A DNA stretch of 64,000 bases from an uncultured Clostridia bacterium. GTDB lineage: Bacteria > Bacillota > Clostridia > Christensenellales > CAMQZB01. A model generated the notes under the pieces. The model was not told the DNA's origin. It searched no databases and was given only the letters and a program-made list of their open reading frames with translations. The position numbers and the translations under genes were made by a program. Positions 42,313 through 50,912 of this stretch are shown one piece after another (the first letter of the stretch is position 1; the number at the start of each line of letters is the position of its first letter). The stretch is taken from NCBI GenBank assembly GCA_947039455.1, contig CAMQZB010000005.1, positions 1-64,000 on the forward strand. The letters run 5' to 3'.

Positions 42313-44769
42313 ATGGAAAAGAAAACATATATTGTTAAAGGCATGAGCTGTTCAGCTTGTGCAAGCGGTATTCAAAGTAAGCTCTCAAAGATCGAAGGCG
42401 TGGAATCTTGCGCGGTAAATCTTTTTGGTGAAAGCATGACTGTTGAATTCGACGATAATCTTATTAAGGACAAAAAGCTTATTGATGAAGTGAATGCCCT
42501 TGGTTACAAAGCTTATTATGAAGGTGAAGAAGTAGCGGTTGAGTTGGTTAATAAGGAGCAAAAGCTGAAGAAAAGGTTTTGGATTTCTATGATTTTCCTT
42601 GTACCGTTGATGTATTTAACTATGGGGCATATGGTTGGATTGCCTGTAATTGGCTTTCTAAGTCCTAGCACAAGCCCTTTGTATTTCGCAATTGCTCAAA
42701 TACTTTTAACCACTCCAATAGTGATAGTGAACTTCGCATTTTTCACTAAAGGGTTCCGTGCAATCTGGAAAGGCGTACCAAATATGGACAGTCTTGTTGC
42801 GCTAGGTTCTACTGCGTCCTATGTGTTTAGTATGCTGTATTTTGTTGGAATCGCAATGAATTACAGTGATTTAATCTATGGTCATAATCTTGCTATGGGA
42901 TTGTTTTTTGAATCCGCTGCAATGATTTTAACGCTAGTTACATTAGGTAAATGGCTTGAGGAAAAGTCTAAAAAGAAAACTACTAAAGAAATTGAAAAGT
43001 TGTACAAGCTAGTTCCTGATGTGGCAGTAGTTGAACGTGACGGAGTGGAAATTTCTATTTCTGCAAGTGATGTTGTTATTGGTGATATCGTAATTATCAA
43101 ACCTGGCGAAAGTCTTGCGGTTGATGGAGTTGTGGTTTTCGGTGAAAGTTTTGTGGATAAGTCCGCAATTACTGGGGAAAGCGTTCCAGTAGAAGTTTCA
43201 GTTGGTGACAATGTCACATCAGCTTCAATCAACAAAGGTGGATTCTTGAAAGTTCGTGCTGAGAAAGTTGGTGCGGAAACTACCCTTTTCAAAATCATAA
43301 AGTTAGTAAAAGAAGCTGGATCTAGCAAAGCTCCAATCGAACAACTAGCGGACAAAATTTCACTAATATTCGTCCCTGTAGTTGTTGTGATATCACTTCT
43401 CACTTTTGCAGTATGGATGATTATTGACGGCAATTTTACTACTGCGTTAAACTACAGTATTTCGGTATTAGTAATTTCTTGCCCATGTGCCTTAGGTCTA
43501 GCAACTCCGTTAACGGTAATGGTGGCTACTGGAAAGGGGGCATCACTTGGTATTTTGTATAAAGATGCGGAAAGTTTACAACGTGGTCAATCTATCACTA
43601 CTGTGCTTTTTGACAAAACAGCAACCCTTACTGAAGGAAATTTGAAAGTTATTGATTTTGTAGAAATCCAAGAAACTAAAGACAATTTTGCTCTTTCTGT
43701 GGCTTCTAGTATTGAGAAAATGTCCAGTCACCCAATCGCTGAGAGTATTGTTACATTCGGCAAAACTAAAGATGTTCAAATTGTTGATGTTGCGAATTTT
43801 CAATATTTCAACGGTTTTGGTGCTAGTTGTGAACTAGATGGCGTTTCTTACTATCTTGGAAATCAAAGACTTATGGAAAAGCACAATGTTGGGTATGATA
43901 AAAGTATAGTTACTGAAATCGAGAACAAACATATAGGAAAAACTGTGCTGTTTTTAGGTAGCGAAAAACTGCTTGCTCTGATTGTGGTTGCTGATACTAT
44001 TAAAGAATCTAGCAAAGGTACTATTTCTGCGTTAAAGAGTATGGGAATTAAAACAGCTATGGTTAGTGGCGATGCTAAGAAAACCGCTGATGCTATTGCT
44101 TATGAGCTTGGAATTGATACAGTCTATGCGGAGGTTTTGCCTGAGGATAAACTGTCGGTTGTGAAAGCGGAACAAAAAAATGGCGTGGTAGCTTTCGTTG
44201 GCGACGGTATCAACGACAGCCCTGCATTGAAAGGTGCGGACGTGGGAATTGCTATGTCTACTGGCACTGATGTTGCTATCGACTGCGGGTCGGTTGTGCT
44301 GATTGCGGAAAGCATGATGGCAGTTCCTACTATGATTAATCTAAGTAAATCCGCTGTTGCGAACATCAAAGTCAGCCTGTTTTGGGCGTTCTTCTACAAC
44401 GTAGTTGGAATACCGATTGCGGCGGGGGCTTTGAGTAGTTTTGGAATTTTTATGAACCCTATGATGGCTTCTTTCTTTATGAGTTTCAGCTCGCTTTTTG
44501 TGGTTGGAAATGCTCTAAGATTGAACGCTTTTAAATATAAAATTAAAAAGGAGAACAATATGGAAAAGAAAATTTATATTGAAGGTATGATGTGTAAACA
44601 TTGTCAAGGAAAGGTGGAAAACACTTTGAATGCAATGGAGAGCGTATCTAAAGTAGAAGTGAATTTGAAAAAGAAAATTGCTACTATTACGCTAACTGAT
44701 AATATTGATGACGTGGCTTTGAAAACTGCAATTATTGCAGCTGGCTATGAAGTTACTAAAATTGTTTAA
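42313..44769 (+). CDS. copA: Copper-type P1B ATPase with N- and C-terminal HMA domains
   Basis: The 818-residue protein combines an N-terminal HMA domain (GMSCSACAS, residues 10-18), TGES, a SCPCALGLA metal site, a phosphorylation loop, the SHPIAES motif and GDGINDSP, identifying a Cu(I) exporter. An additional HMA domain (GMMCKHCQ) forms residues 750-818. Two oddities are visible. The phosphorylation motif reads DKTAT instead of DKTGT (D434, A437). The C-terminal HMA begins at a Met codon preceded by a strong AAGGAG, as if a copZ gene had been joined in frame. AGGAGAAC precedes the main ATG. It is a single-gene unit between terminators. Confidence 0.93.
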   Translation: MEKKTYIVKGMSCSACASGIQSKLSKIEGVESCAVNLFGESMTVEFDDNLIKDKKLIDEVNALGYKAYYEGEEVAVELVNKEQKLKKRFWISMIFLVPLMYLTMGHMVGLPVIGFLSPSTSPLYFAIAQILLTTPIVIVNFAFFTKGFRAIWKGVPNMDSLVALGSTASYVFSMLYFVGIAMNYSDLIYGHNLAMGLFFESAAMILTLVTLGKWLEEKSKKKTTKEIEKLYKLVPDVAVVERDGVEISISASDVVIGDIVIIKPGESLAVDGVVVFGESFVDKSAITGESVPVEVSVGDNVTSASINKGGFLKVRAEKVGAETTLFKIIKLVKEAGSSKAPIEQLADKISLIFVPVVVVISLLTFAVWMIIDGNFTTALNYSISVLVISCPCALGLATPLTVMVATGKGASLGILYKDAESLQRGQSITTVLFDKTATLTEGNLKVIDFVEIQETKDNFALSVASSIEKMSSHPIAESIVTFGKTKDVQIVDVANFQYFNGFGASCELDGVSYYLGNQRLMEKHNVGYDKSIVTEIENKHIGKTVLFLGSEKLLALIVVADTIKESSKGTISALKSMGIKTAMVSGDAKKTADAIAYELGIDTVYAEVLPEDKLSVVKAEQKNGVVAFVGDGINDSPALKGADVGIAMSTGTDVAIDCGSVVLIAESMMAVPTMINLSKSAVANIKVSLFWAFFYNVVGIPIAAGALSSFGIFMNPMMASFFMSFSSLFVVGNALRLNAFKYKIKKENNMEKKIYIEGMMCKHCQGKVENTLNAMESVSKVEVNLKKKIATITLTDNIDDVALKTAIIAAGYEVTKIV
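44560..44769 (+). CDS. Possible internally initiated CopZ-like copper chaperone
   Basis: In frame with copA, ATG 44560 is preceded by AAGGAG (44548-44553) at an ideal 6-nt gap. It would yield a 69-residue HMA protein, MEKKIYIEGMMCKHCQG..., the normal size and make-up of CopZ. The sequence cannot say whether it is made as a separate protein; it is listed because the ribosome site is as good as those of real genes here. Confidence 0.45.
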   Translation: MEKKIYIEGMMCKHCQGKVENTLNAMESVSKVEVNLKKKIATITLTDNIDDVALKTAIIAAGYEVTKIV

Positions 44770-44783
44770 TTAAAAACAGAAAA

Positions 44784-44822
44784 AAGTGGTAAGCCTTATG
44801 AAAATAAGACTTACCACTTTTT
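44784..44822. terminator. Bidirectional terminator between copA and the DUF4358 gene
   Basis: AAAAAGTGGTAAG and CTTACCACTTTTT flank an inner TTAT/ATAA stem. A and T runs on the two sides serve both strands. Confidence 0.87.
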
Positions 44823-44907
44823 CTAATATATATATGCTGTTTGGATTGTTAAATAAAATATGTAATTTTGTATCTATAATGTTATGTAAACAAAATAATA
44901 TTGCTAA

Positions 44908-45453
44908 TTACGGTTTAAGCATTCCACCTGATATTTCGTATTCAACATCAACTGATTCAGTGTATTCCCCTGCCAATTTTTGGAAAGCAGTTATTATTTC
45001 TTCGCAAGTCTCTCCATGGTCAACGATTGAAAGTACGTAGTTGCCAGAAGCAATTACTGAACTGTTTTTAGCTTTCAAACAACCAAAACGGTCATTCTTT
45101 AGTGCCTTAGATAAATCAGAAACGAACAGGTCAACATCAGCTTTGTCGTTTAATTTATAAAGTATCATTGAGTGAGTCAATGCACCAATTGATGATACGG
45201 ATTCAACCGCTTCGTCAACTGATTCAGACAGTTTTTCGTATGTCATGTCAAGGTTAGTTCCGCAATTGTCTTCGCTGATAGGCGTTTGAACAAATGGATA
45301 TGCAGGCTCTTTATAGATTTCCGTATTAGAGTAAATGCTTGTTAGAATTTCACTAAGATCGCCCTCTAAATTTGTTTTAGTTCTTCCATTGCTACAGCCA
45401 GCAAATGAAAATACTGTTGCTAGACACAATATAAGTGCAATAATTTTTTTCAT
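44908..45453 (-). CDS. DUF4358-like lipoprotein
   Basis: The 181-residue protein has a lipoprotein signal (MKKIIALILCLATVFSFAGC, lipid cysteine at residue 20) and a single mixed alpha/beta domain with SDLSKALK and a late EEIITAF helix. This resembles DUF4358, a Clostridial surface lipoprotein domain of unknown function. AGGAG precedes the ATG. It diverges from the etfB gene; the 156-bp gap carries the etf promoter. Confidence 0.8.
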   Translation of the reverse strand: MKKIIALILCLATVFSFAGCSNGRTKTNLEGDLSEILTSIYSNTEIYKEPAYPFVQTPISEDNCGTNLDMTYEKLSESVDEAVESVSSIGALTHSMILYKLNDKADVDLFVSDLSKALKNDRFGCLKAKNSSVIASGNYVLSIVDHGETCEEIITAFQKLAGEYTESVDVEYEISGGMLKP

Positions 45454-45547
45454 ATAATTTCTCCTTTTCTATGAAATATTCTTTCATTAATATATACAAT
45501 CGCAATATAGTTTTGGTTTCACTTTTTTTTGATTAATTTAATAAATG

Positions 45548-45576
45548 TTGACAAATTTGTTTTGGAAGGTTATACT
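45548..45576 (+). promoter_or_regulatory. Promoter of the first ETF module
   Basis: TTGACA (45548-45553) and TATACT (45571-45576) have a 17-bp spacer, 33 bp before the etfB ATG. Confidence 0.8.
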
Positions 45577-45609
45577 TACAATGAAAAATAAGATGCAATT
45601 AGGTGAATT

Positions 45610-46401
45610 ATGAAAGTTTTAGTATGTTTTAAAATTGTAAAAGACATGGATTATGTTATAGATCGAGATTGGGAAATTGCAAATTCTAGTGAGTTTGAGT
45701 TATCCTATGTGAAAGATGTTATCAGTTGTTTCGACGAGAGTGCGTTGGAGAATGCTTTGCGTTTAAAAGATAGTGCAAGGTTGGAAAATGTTCAGTGTGA
45801 TATTACCGCACTGACTATTGGTGATGGGAATTACGATAATTTTGTAAAGAATTTATTTGCAGTTGGAATTTCTGAAGTTGTGCAAGTGAAAGGCTGTGGC
45901 GAACTTGATTTTCAACCTGAACTGGTCAGTGAAATTATTGCAAAAACATCGGTAGAGAAATTTGATTTAATACTACTTGGAAATGAAGATTCAACATCGA
46001 ATTGCGGAATTACAGGTTTTCATTTAGCGAACAAATTGAATGTGCCATATATTTTAAGTGCAAATGAAATTACTTATAATAATGGTGAATTGAAATTAAC
46101 AAAAAATATTGATGATGGCTTGATGTTTGGAAAAATAACTGGTGATTGCGTTGTGTCTTTCTCTAATTCTAACAATCCATATTTGCGATTTTCTACTTTA
46201 CGTGATAGATTAAAAGTATCTTCAAAAACAGCAACGGTTGTTGAATTTACTGATTTGAATTTAAGTAACATAGAAAACAATTTGAAATTAGTATCACTAA
46301 AAAGAGAAAACAAAGATTTGAATTGTGAAATGCTTGTGGGTAACTTGCAAGAAAATGTACAGTTTATTATGGATAATATCCTAAATGAGGTGGGAAAATG
46401 A
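45610..46401 (+). CDS. Divergent electron transfer flavoprotein beta subunit (module 1)
   Basis: The 263-residue protein has the EtfB opening (VLVCFKIVKDMDYVID) and CFDESALENALRLKD. A divergent form of the AMP/FAD loop, GNEDSTSNCGITGFHLANKL, stands where the second EtfB of this window has GRQTTDGDTGEVA, and the LRFSTLRDRLK end is present. Missing the DGDTG motif suggests altered cofactor binding. It overlaps the EtfA gene by 4 bp and belongs to an EtfB-EtfA-flavin-oxidase transcript. Confidence 0.82.
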   Translation: MKVLVCFKIVKDMDYVIDRDWEIANSSEFELSYVKDVISCFDESALENALRLKDSARLENVQCDITALTIGDGNYDNFVKNLFAVGISEVVQVKGCGELDFQPELVSEIIAKTSVEKFDLILLGNEDSTSNCGITGFHLANKLNVPYILSANEITYNNGELKLTKNIDDGLMFGKITGDCVVSFSNSNNPYLRFSTLRDRLKVSSKTATVVEFTDLNLSNIENNLKLVSLKRENKDLNCEMLVGNLQENVQFIMDNILNEVGK

Positions 46402-47303
46402 AAATCACAGTTTTAACAATTTGTAACAACGATATTGATTTGAAAAAACACAATGGATTATTTGAACTTGCGGAAAATCTCGCTAGTGAAGTATATTCAA
46501 TTTGCGTTTTTTCTAGTGATAAAGTATTTAATACGGAAATAAATCTACCTAAAAACACCGTAATTTTCCAATGCGATTTTCTTGGTGATATGAAAAAACT
46601 CGGTGGAGCTATAGCTGAAAATAATGAAACTGATATTATGTTAATAACTAAAAATACTTTAGGAAATGAATTTGCGGGGTTTTTCGGTACAAAAACAGGG
46701 GCAAGTGTTATGCTGAACTGTAACGGTATTAGTGTTAATGGTGGCGAAGTATATATTACCAAAAAAGTTTATTCGGAAAATCTGATGGGTGAATTTCAAT
46801 GCAACGGAAAATTGGTTGCTACAATGAATTCATTGAAATCTGATATGAATTATACTTGCACCATTAATCACGTGACCCATGTGGACACTGGGTTTGATGG
46901 TTTGGAAGGGATAACTATTGTAAAAGCTGAAGAAAATGCTTTGGAGCAATGTGAAATTCTTGTGGCTATTGGCCGTGGTGTAAAGAAAAACACTTTAGAG
47001 AAATATCAACAACTTGCAGAAAAGCTAGGTGGAGAAATTGGCGGTACTCGTCCTGTGACTTATGACGGTATTATCGATTTATCACGTATGATTGGGAATT
47101 CAGGAAAGGCTGTTTCAGCGAAAGTTGCCATAGTATTTGGTGCTTCTGGTGCATTGCCTTTTGTGGCTGGTATTGAAAATTGCGGTACTATTTTGTCAAT
47201 AAACAAAGATGAAAACGCTATGATTTTCAAAAATAGTAATTATGGAATAGTTGGCGATGTTCAGGAATATGTGGATATGTTGCTAGAGAAAATTCAGGGT
47301 TAA
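46398..47303 (+). CDS. Electron transfer flavoprotein alpha subunit (module 1, short form)
   Basis: The 301-residue EtfA has its FAD domain in the C-terminal half: GRGVKKNTLEKYQQLAEKLGGEIGGTRP, GNSGKAVSAKVAIVFGASGALPF, SINKDENAMIF and YGIVGDVQEY. The N-terminal half is poorly conserved and lacks the ferredoxin domain seen in the second EtfA at 49.5 kb. Its partner lies directly upstream. Electrons would pass to or from the flavin oxidase encoded next. Confidence 0.85.
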   Translation: MKITVLTICNNDIDLKKHNGLFELAENLASEVYSICVFSSDKVFNTEINLPKNTVIFQCDFLGDMKKLGGAIAENNETDIMLITKNTLGNEFAGFFGTKTGASVMLNCNGISVNGGEVYITKKVYSENLMGEFQCNGKLVATMNSLKSDMNYTCTINHVTHVDTGFDGLEGITIVKAEENALEQCEILVAIGRGVKKNTLEKYQQLAEKLGGEIGGTRPVTYDGIIDLSRMIGNSGKAVSAKVAIVFGASGALPFVAGIENCGTILSINKDENAMIFKNSNYGIVGDVQEYVDMLLEKIQG

Positions 47304-47312
47304 GGAGTATTT

Positions 47313-48716
47313 ATGGAAATTTTTCAAATAAGTGATAAATATATTGATTACAACAAGGACGAGTCGAAATTTGTTGGCAATAGTTCAACTATTTCTTTCC
47401 CAACATCTTGTGATGAAGTTGTGGAAATCTTTAATTATATTAAAAATAGTGGCGAAAAAATTACTGCTCAAGGATCTAGAACTGGATTAGTTGGTGCAGG
47501 TGTTGGATTGGTTTCCCATACTATGAGCTTTGAGAAAATGAATAAAATATTGGATACTACTTCTGTGGGAGAAGAATATATTGTGAAGGTGCAATCAGGG
47601 GTGACTCTGGGTCAACTTCGTGAGCATATCAAAAATATCAACGAAAATGTAGATTTTCTTCCTAATCCAACGGAAGAAACGGCAACTTTTGGCGGTTTGT
47701 TTTCCCACAACGCTAAAGGCATGAATTCTCTAAAATACGGTGGTGTTGCAAACCACATAAACTCTGTGAAAATACTCTTTTCTAATGGCGATGTTAAAAC
47801 TATTTCATGTGACGAAAAATGTAGTATAGCCAGTAGTTTAGCTGAACAAACTACTATGATTGAATTGCTAGCTGGCAGTGAAGGGCAGTTAGGTTTGATT
47901 TTGGAACTTGACGTGATTTTGAGAAAAACACCTTCTAACCGTTGGGGCGTTATGTTCTTTTTTAATAGAGTTGAGAAAGTCGTTGAATTTAAAAATTATG
48001 TGAACAATCTTTTAGAAGATAATAATAATGTTGATTTATCGGTCTTTGAATACTATGATAAAAAAACACTAGATATTGTTGGTGAGTGGAAAAAAACTTC
48101 TTCTAAGCTAAAATCTATACCTGATTACCGCAGTGAATTTCAATCTGCCATATACTTGGAAATTGAAAGTGAGTTGGAAGAAGAAATTGAAGTTGCATTA
48201 ATGGAAATCTTGGATAAATTTGAAGCTGAGGGTGGCGCGGAAAGTGATACTTGGGCGGGGGTTTTACCTTCTGAACTTGAGAAGTTTCAACATTTTCGCC
48301 ATGCTGTTCAAGAGGGTGGCAACAGTGCAATTCAAAATGCGAAAAACATTGACAGCAGTATTTTCAAACTATCAATGGATTTTAAATTACAAGATAGCAT
48401 GTTAGAAGATATTATAAATAGAAACGTAGAAATTCTTAAAAAGTCTAGTGTTGAATACTTTGTATTTGGGCATATTGGTGAAAACCATTTGCAACTGAAT
48501 TTGCTTCCAAATAATGTTGATGAGTTTCAACATGCTAAAAATATTCTAGCTGATATGTGTGAATATAACATCAAAAATGGCGGAACTAACTTTGTTGAAA
48601 ACGGTGTTGGAAAAACACGTATTAATTGTTTAAATAATGTTGTCAACAAAGAATTTATAGATAATATAAAGAAAGTTAAAGAGTTTTTCGATAAAGAAAG
48701 TATCTTTAATTGCTAG
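47313..48716 (+). CDS. GlcD-like FAD-linked oxidase (module 1)
   Basis: The 467-residue flavoprotein is of the glycolate oxidase/D-lactate dehydrogenase family. The PP-loop FAD domain shows QGSRTGLVGAGVG (about residues 53-65), NPTEETATFGGLFSHNAKG and GSEGQLGLI. The C-terminal FAD-oxidase domain ends VENGVGKTR...FFDKESIFNC, slightly shorter than the usual DPxxIFNPGK end. With the upstream ETF genes it would oxidise a 2-hydroxyacid; the substrate is not determined. Confidence 0.87.
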   Translation: MEIFQISDKYIDYNKDESKFVGNSSTISFPTSCDEVVEIFNYIKNSGEKITAQGSRTGLVGAGVGLVSHTMSFEKMNKILDTTSVGEEYIVKVQSGVTLGQLREHIKNINENVDFLPNPTEETATFGGLFSHNAKGMNSLKYGGVANHINSVKILFSNGDVKTISCDEKCSIASSLAEQTTMIELLAGSEGQLGLILELDVILRKTPSNRWGVMFFFNRVEKVVEFKNYVNNLLEDNNNVDLSVFEYYDKKTLDIVGEWKKTSSKLKSIPDYRSEFQSAIYLEIESELEEEIEVALMEILDKFEAEGGAESDTWAGVLPSELEKFQHFRHAVQEGGNSAIQNAKNIDSSIFKLSMDFKLQDSMLEDIINRNVEILKKSSVEYFVFGHIGENHLQLNLLPNNVDEFQHAKNILADMCEYNIKNGGTNFVENGVGKTRINCLNNVVNKEFIDNIKKVKEFFDKESIFNC

Positions 48717-48747
48717 AAAATCATAGAACAAGTACAGGAGAAAAGTT

Positions 48748-49533
48748 TTGAAAATTGCAGTTTGTGTAAAACAAGTACCATCGGACAACAAAAGTTTGAT
48801 GGACAAAAAAAGCGGTACGCTTATCCGAAATGGCGAAACTTCCGTCATCAATCCTTATGATTTGTTTGCTGTTGAGATGGCACTTCGAATTAGGGAACGT
48901 GTTGGGGGCGAAGTTTTTGCTTTTACTATGGGTGCAGGTTCAGCGAAAAAAGTGCTGATTGATTCCGTTGCTATGGGTGTTGACGGAGGGTACTTAGTAT
49001 CGGATTTGGCTTTTGCTGGGGCTGATGTTTTTGCAACAGCAAAGACCCTTTCCGAAGCAATAACTTTCGTTGGTGGATTTGATTTAGTGATTTGCGGTAG
49101 ACAAACAACCGACGGTGACACGGGGGAAGTTGCCATTGCTCTAGCTACGCACATGAATATCTGTGGATTGCCTTTTGTAAATGAAGTAGTTGAAATTGAC
49201 GAAAAAAACATTACTGCTAGCTGTGATTTTGGTAAGCATAACGCAATAACAAAATGTCCGCTTCCTGCAGTGATTTCCGTAGATAAAGACTGTGGCTTGC
49301 CTCGTATTCCATCTTTGCGTGGGAAATTATCCGCTAAGAAAGCAGTATTTCCTGTTATTTCTTTAGATGATTTATTTGATAAAAACAATAACAATTATGG
49401 ACTATCAGGTTCTAAAACTTCCGTTTTGAGAATTTATAATACAGTTTTTGAAACTAGTAATAACATAATCAAAGAGGGCGGATTGGAGTTTTTAAAAGGT
49501 AAGTTTGAAAGTGTGAAAAAGGGGGATTTGTAA
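48748..49533 (+). CDS. etfB: Electron transfer flavoprotein beta subunit (module 2)
   Basis: The 261-residue EtfB has KIAVCVKQVPSDN, the cofactor loop GRQTTDGDTGEVAIALA, and the PRIPSLRGKLSAKKA end. The DGDTG loop is the form present in bifurcating and confurcating ETFs such as LctB. The start is TTG at 48748, after AGGAGAAAAG. It is 31 bp after module 1 and almost touches the next gene (2-bp gap). Confidence 0.92.
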   Translation: MKIAVCVKQVPSDNKSLMDKKSGTLIRNGETSVINPYDLFAVEMALRIRERVGGEVFAFTMGAGSAKKVLIDSVAMGVDGGYLVSDLAFAGADVFATAKTLSEAITFVGGFDLVICGRQTTDGDTGEVAIALATHMNICGLPFVNEVVEIDEKNITASCDFGKHNAITKCPLPAVISVDKDCGLPRIPSLRGKLSAKKAVFPVISLDDLFDKNNNNYGLSGSKTSVLRIYNTVFETSNNIIKEGGLEFLKGKFESVKKGDL

Positions 49534-49535
49534 CA

Positions 49536-50702
49536 GTGGCTATATTAAGTGTTGATAACAGCAAGTGTATTAGCTGTGGTATTTGTGAAAAATCCTGTAA
49601 ATTTCAAGGGGTAAAAATAGAAAATAAATATCCAATTTTCAATGATAATTGTACTTTTTGTTTTGAGTGTATAACTGCTTGCCCAACTAGTGCTATAACT
49701 GTTTTGGGGTTAGAGAAAAAGGAATTTGATACTACACTGTGGAGTGGTGTTATGGTTTATCTTGAAATTAAAGACAATATACTTTCAGAAGTTTCAAAAG
49801 AGCTTATAGGCAAGGCTCGTGAGCTTGCAAACACACTTTCTGAGAAAGTTTTTGGGGTAGTGATCAATCACAATATCAACCTAGAAGAATTGAAAACGTG
49901 CGGAGTTGATACTGTGTTCGTTGCGGAAGGTGAACAATTCGCTGATTTTAAACTTGATCTTGTGGGGGATTGTTTGCATAGTATAATTGAAAAAGTGAAG
50001 CCTAGTATTTTTCTTGTGGGGGCAACTAATCAAGGGAAAACTATCGTACCTTACATTTCGGTAAAGTGTGAAACGGGCATGACTGCTGACTGCACTAGCT
50101 TAGAAATCGATAAAAATGGAAATCTTATTCAAATTCGTCCTGCCTTTGGTGGAAACATCATGGCGGAAATACTTACAGAAAATTCTCGTCCACAAATTGC
50201 AACGGTACGTGAAAAAATATTCAAAATTACCGTTGATGTAAAAACTCAAGCTGAAATTGTGAAAGTTCAGGGTCTTGAAGTGGTGTCGAAATATGATGTT
50301 TTAAAGATAGTGAAAAAAGCTGTGGATAGTGATATATCTCACGCCAAAATTTTGATAGCTATTGGAAATGGGGTGAAGAAAAAAGAAGAAATTGCTGTTT
50401 TCCAAAAACTTGCTGATGAAATAGGCGGTGAACTTTGCTCATCTCGTGCTTTAGTTGAGGCTGGACTTATGCCACAATCACGCCAAGTTGGATTAAGTGG
50501 AAAAGCTGTTTCAGCGGATTTAATGTTTGCTTTTGGTATTTCAGGTTCCGCACAATTCCTAGCAGGGGTGGGCGGTGTGAAAACACTTATTGCTATAAAC
50601 GCTGATCCTGACGCTAATATTATGACAATAGCGAACCATGGCATAGTTGCGGATATTTTTCAAACATCAGCTGAGGTTCTTTTATCATTGAGAAAAAAAT
50701 AA
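49536..50702 (+). CDS. etfA: Electron transfer flavoprotein alpha subunit with N-terminal 2[4Fe-4S] ferredoxin domain (module 2)
   Basis: The 388-residue EtfA carries two C-x2-C-x2-C-x3-C clusters (CISCGICEKSC and CTFCFECITAC) in residues 11-52. The EtfA body follows, with GNGVKKKEEIAVF, SSRALVEAG, QVGLSGKAVSADLMFAFGISGSAQF and AINADPDANIM. This arrangement matches LctC of the Acetobacterium lactate dehydrogenase/ETF complex, which uses ferredoxin to drive lactate oxidation with NAD. The GTG start follows a GGGG site 9 nt upstream. The partner dehydrogenase is the next gene. Confidence 0.92.
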   Translation: MAILSVDNSKCISCGICEKSCKFQGVKIENKYPIFNDNCTFCFECITACPTSAITVLGLEKKEFDTTLWSGVMVYLEIKDNILSEVSKELIGKARELANTLSEKVFGVVINHNINLEELKTCGVDTVFVAEGEQFADFKLDLVGDCLHSIIEKVKPSIFLVGATNQGKTIVPYISVKCETGMTADCTSLEIDKNGNLIQIRPAFGGNIMAEILTENSRPQIATVREKIFKITVDVKTQAEIVKVQGLEVVSKYDVLKIVKKAVDSDISHAKILIAIGNGVKKKEEIAVFQKLADEIGGELCSSRALVEAGLMPQSRQVGLSGKAVSADLMFAFGISGSAQFLAGVGGVKTLIAINADPDANIMTIANHGIVADIFQTSAEVLLSLRKK

Positions 50703-50783
50703 CTTAATAAAATATATTATTAAGTATCTCTGTATCTATAAATTACACAAAATAAAATATATTTAAAAACTTTTGTAATACTA

Positions 50784-50845
50784 TTGACAAATGAAAAAAA
50801 TAGTGTATAATAAACCTATAGATATTAAGTCGGTCGCGTAACCGA
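50784..50845 (+). promoter_or_regulatory. Promoter and 5' palindrome of the module 2 flavin oxidase
   Basis: TTGACA (50784-50789) and TATAAT (50806-50811) have a 16-bp spacer. Just downstream, TCGGT-CGCGTA-ACCGA (50830-50845) is a perfect inverted repeat that would lie near the 5' end of the transcript; it may be an operator or leader hairpin. Confidence 0.75.
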
Positions 50846-50912
50846 TACGAAGTTGATTTGATATTTACGAAAAATAAAAAATAAAAAATATATAAATAAA
50901 GAGGTTTAAAAA

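Noticed and set aside
44786-45040. 84-codon plus-strand frame after copA
   Set aside because: It overlaps a terminator and is antisense to a lipoprotein gene with a clear signal peptide and ribosome site.
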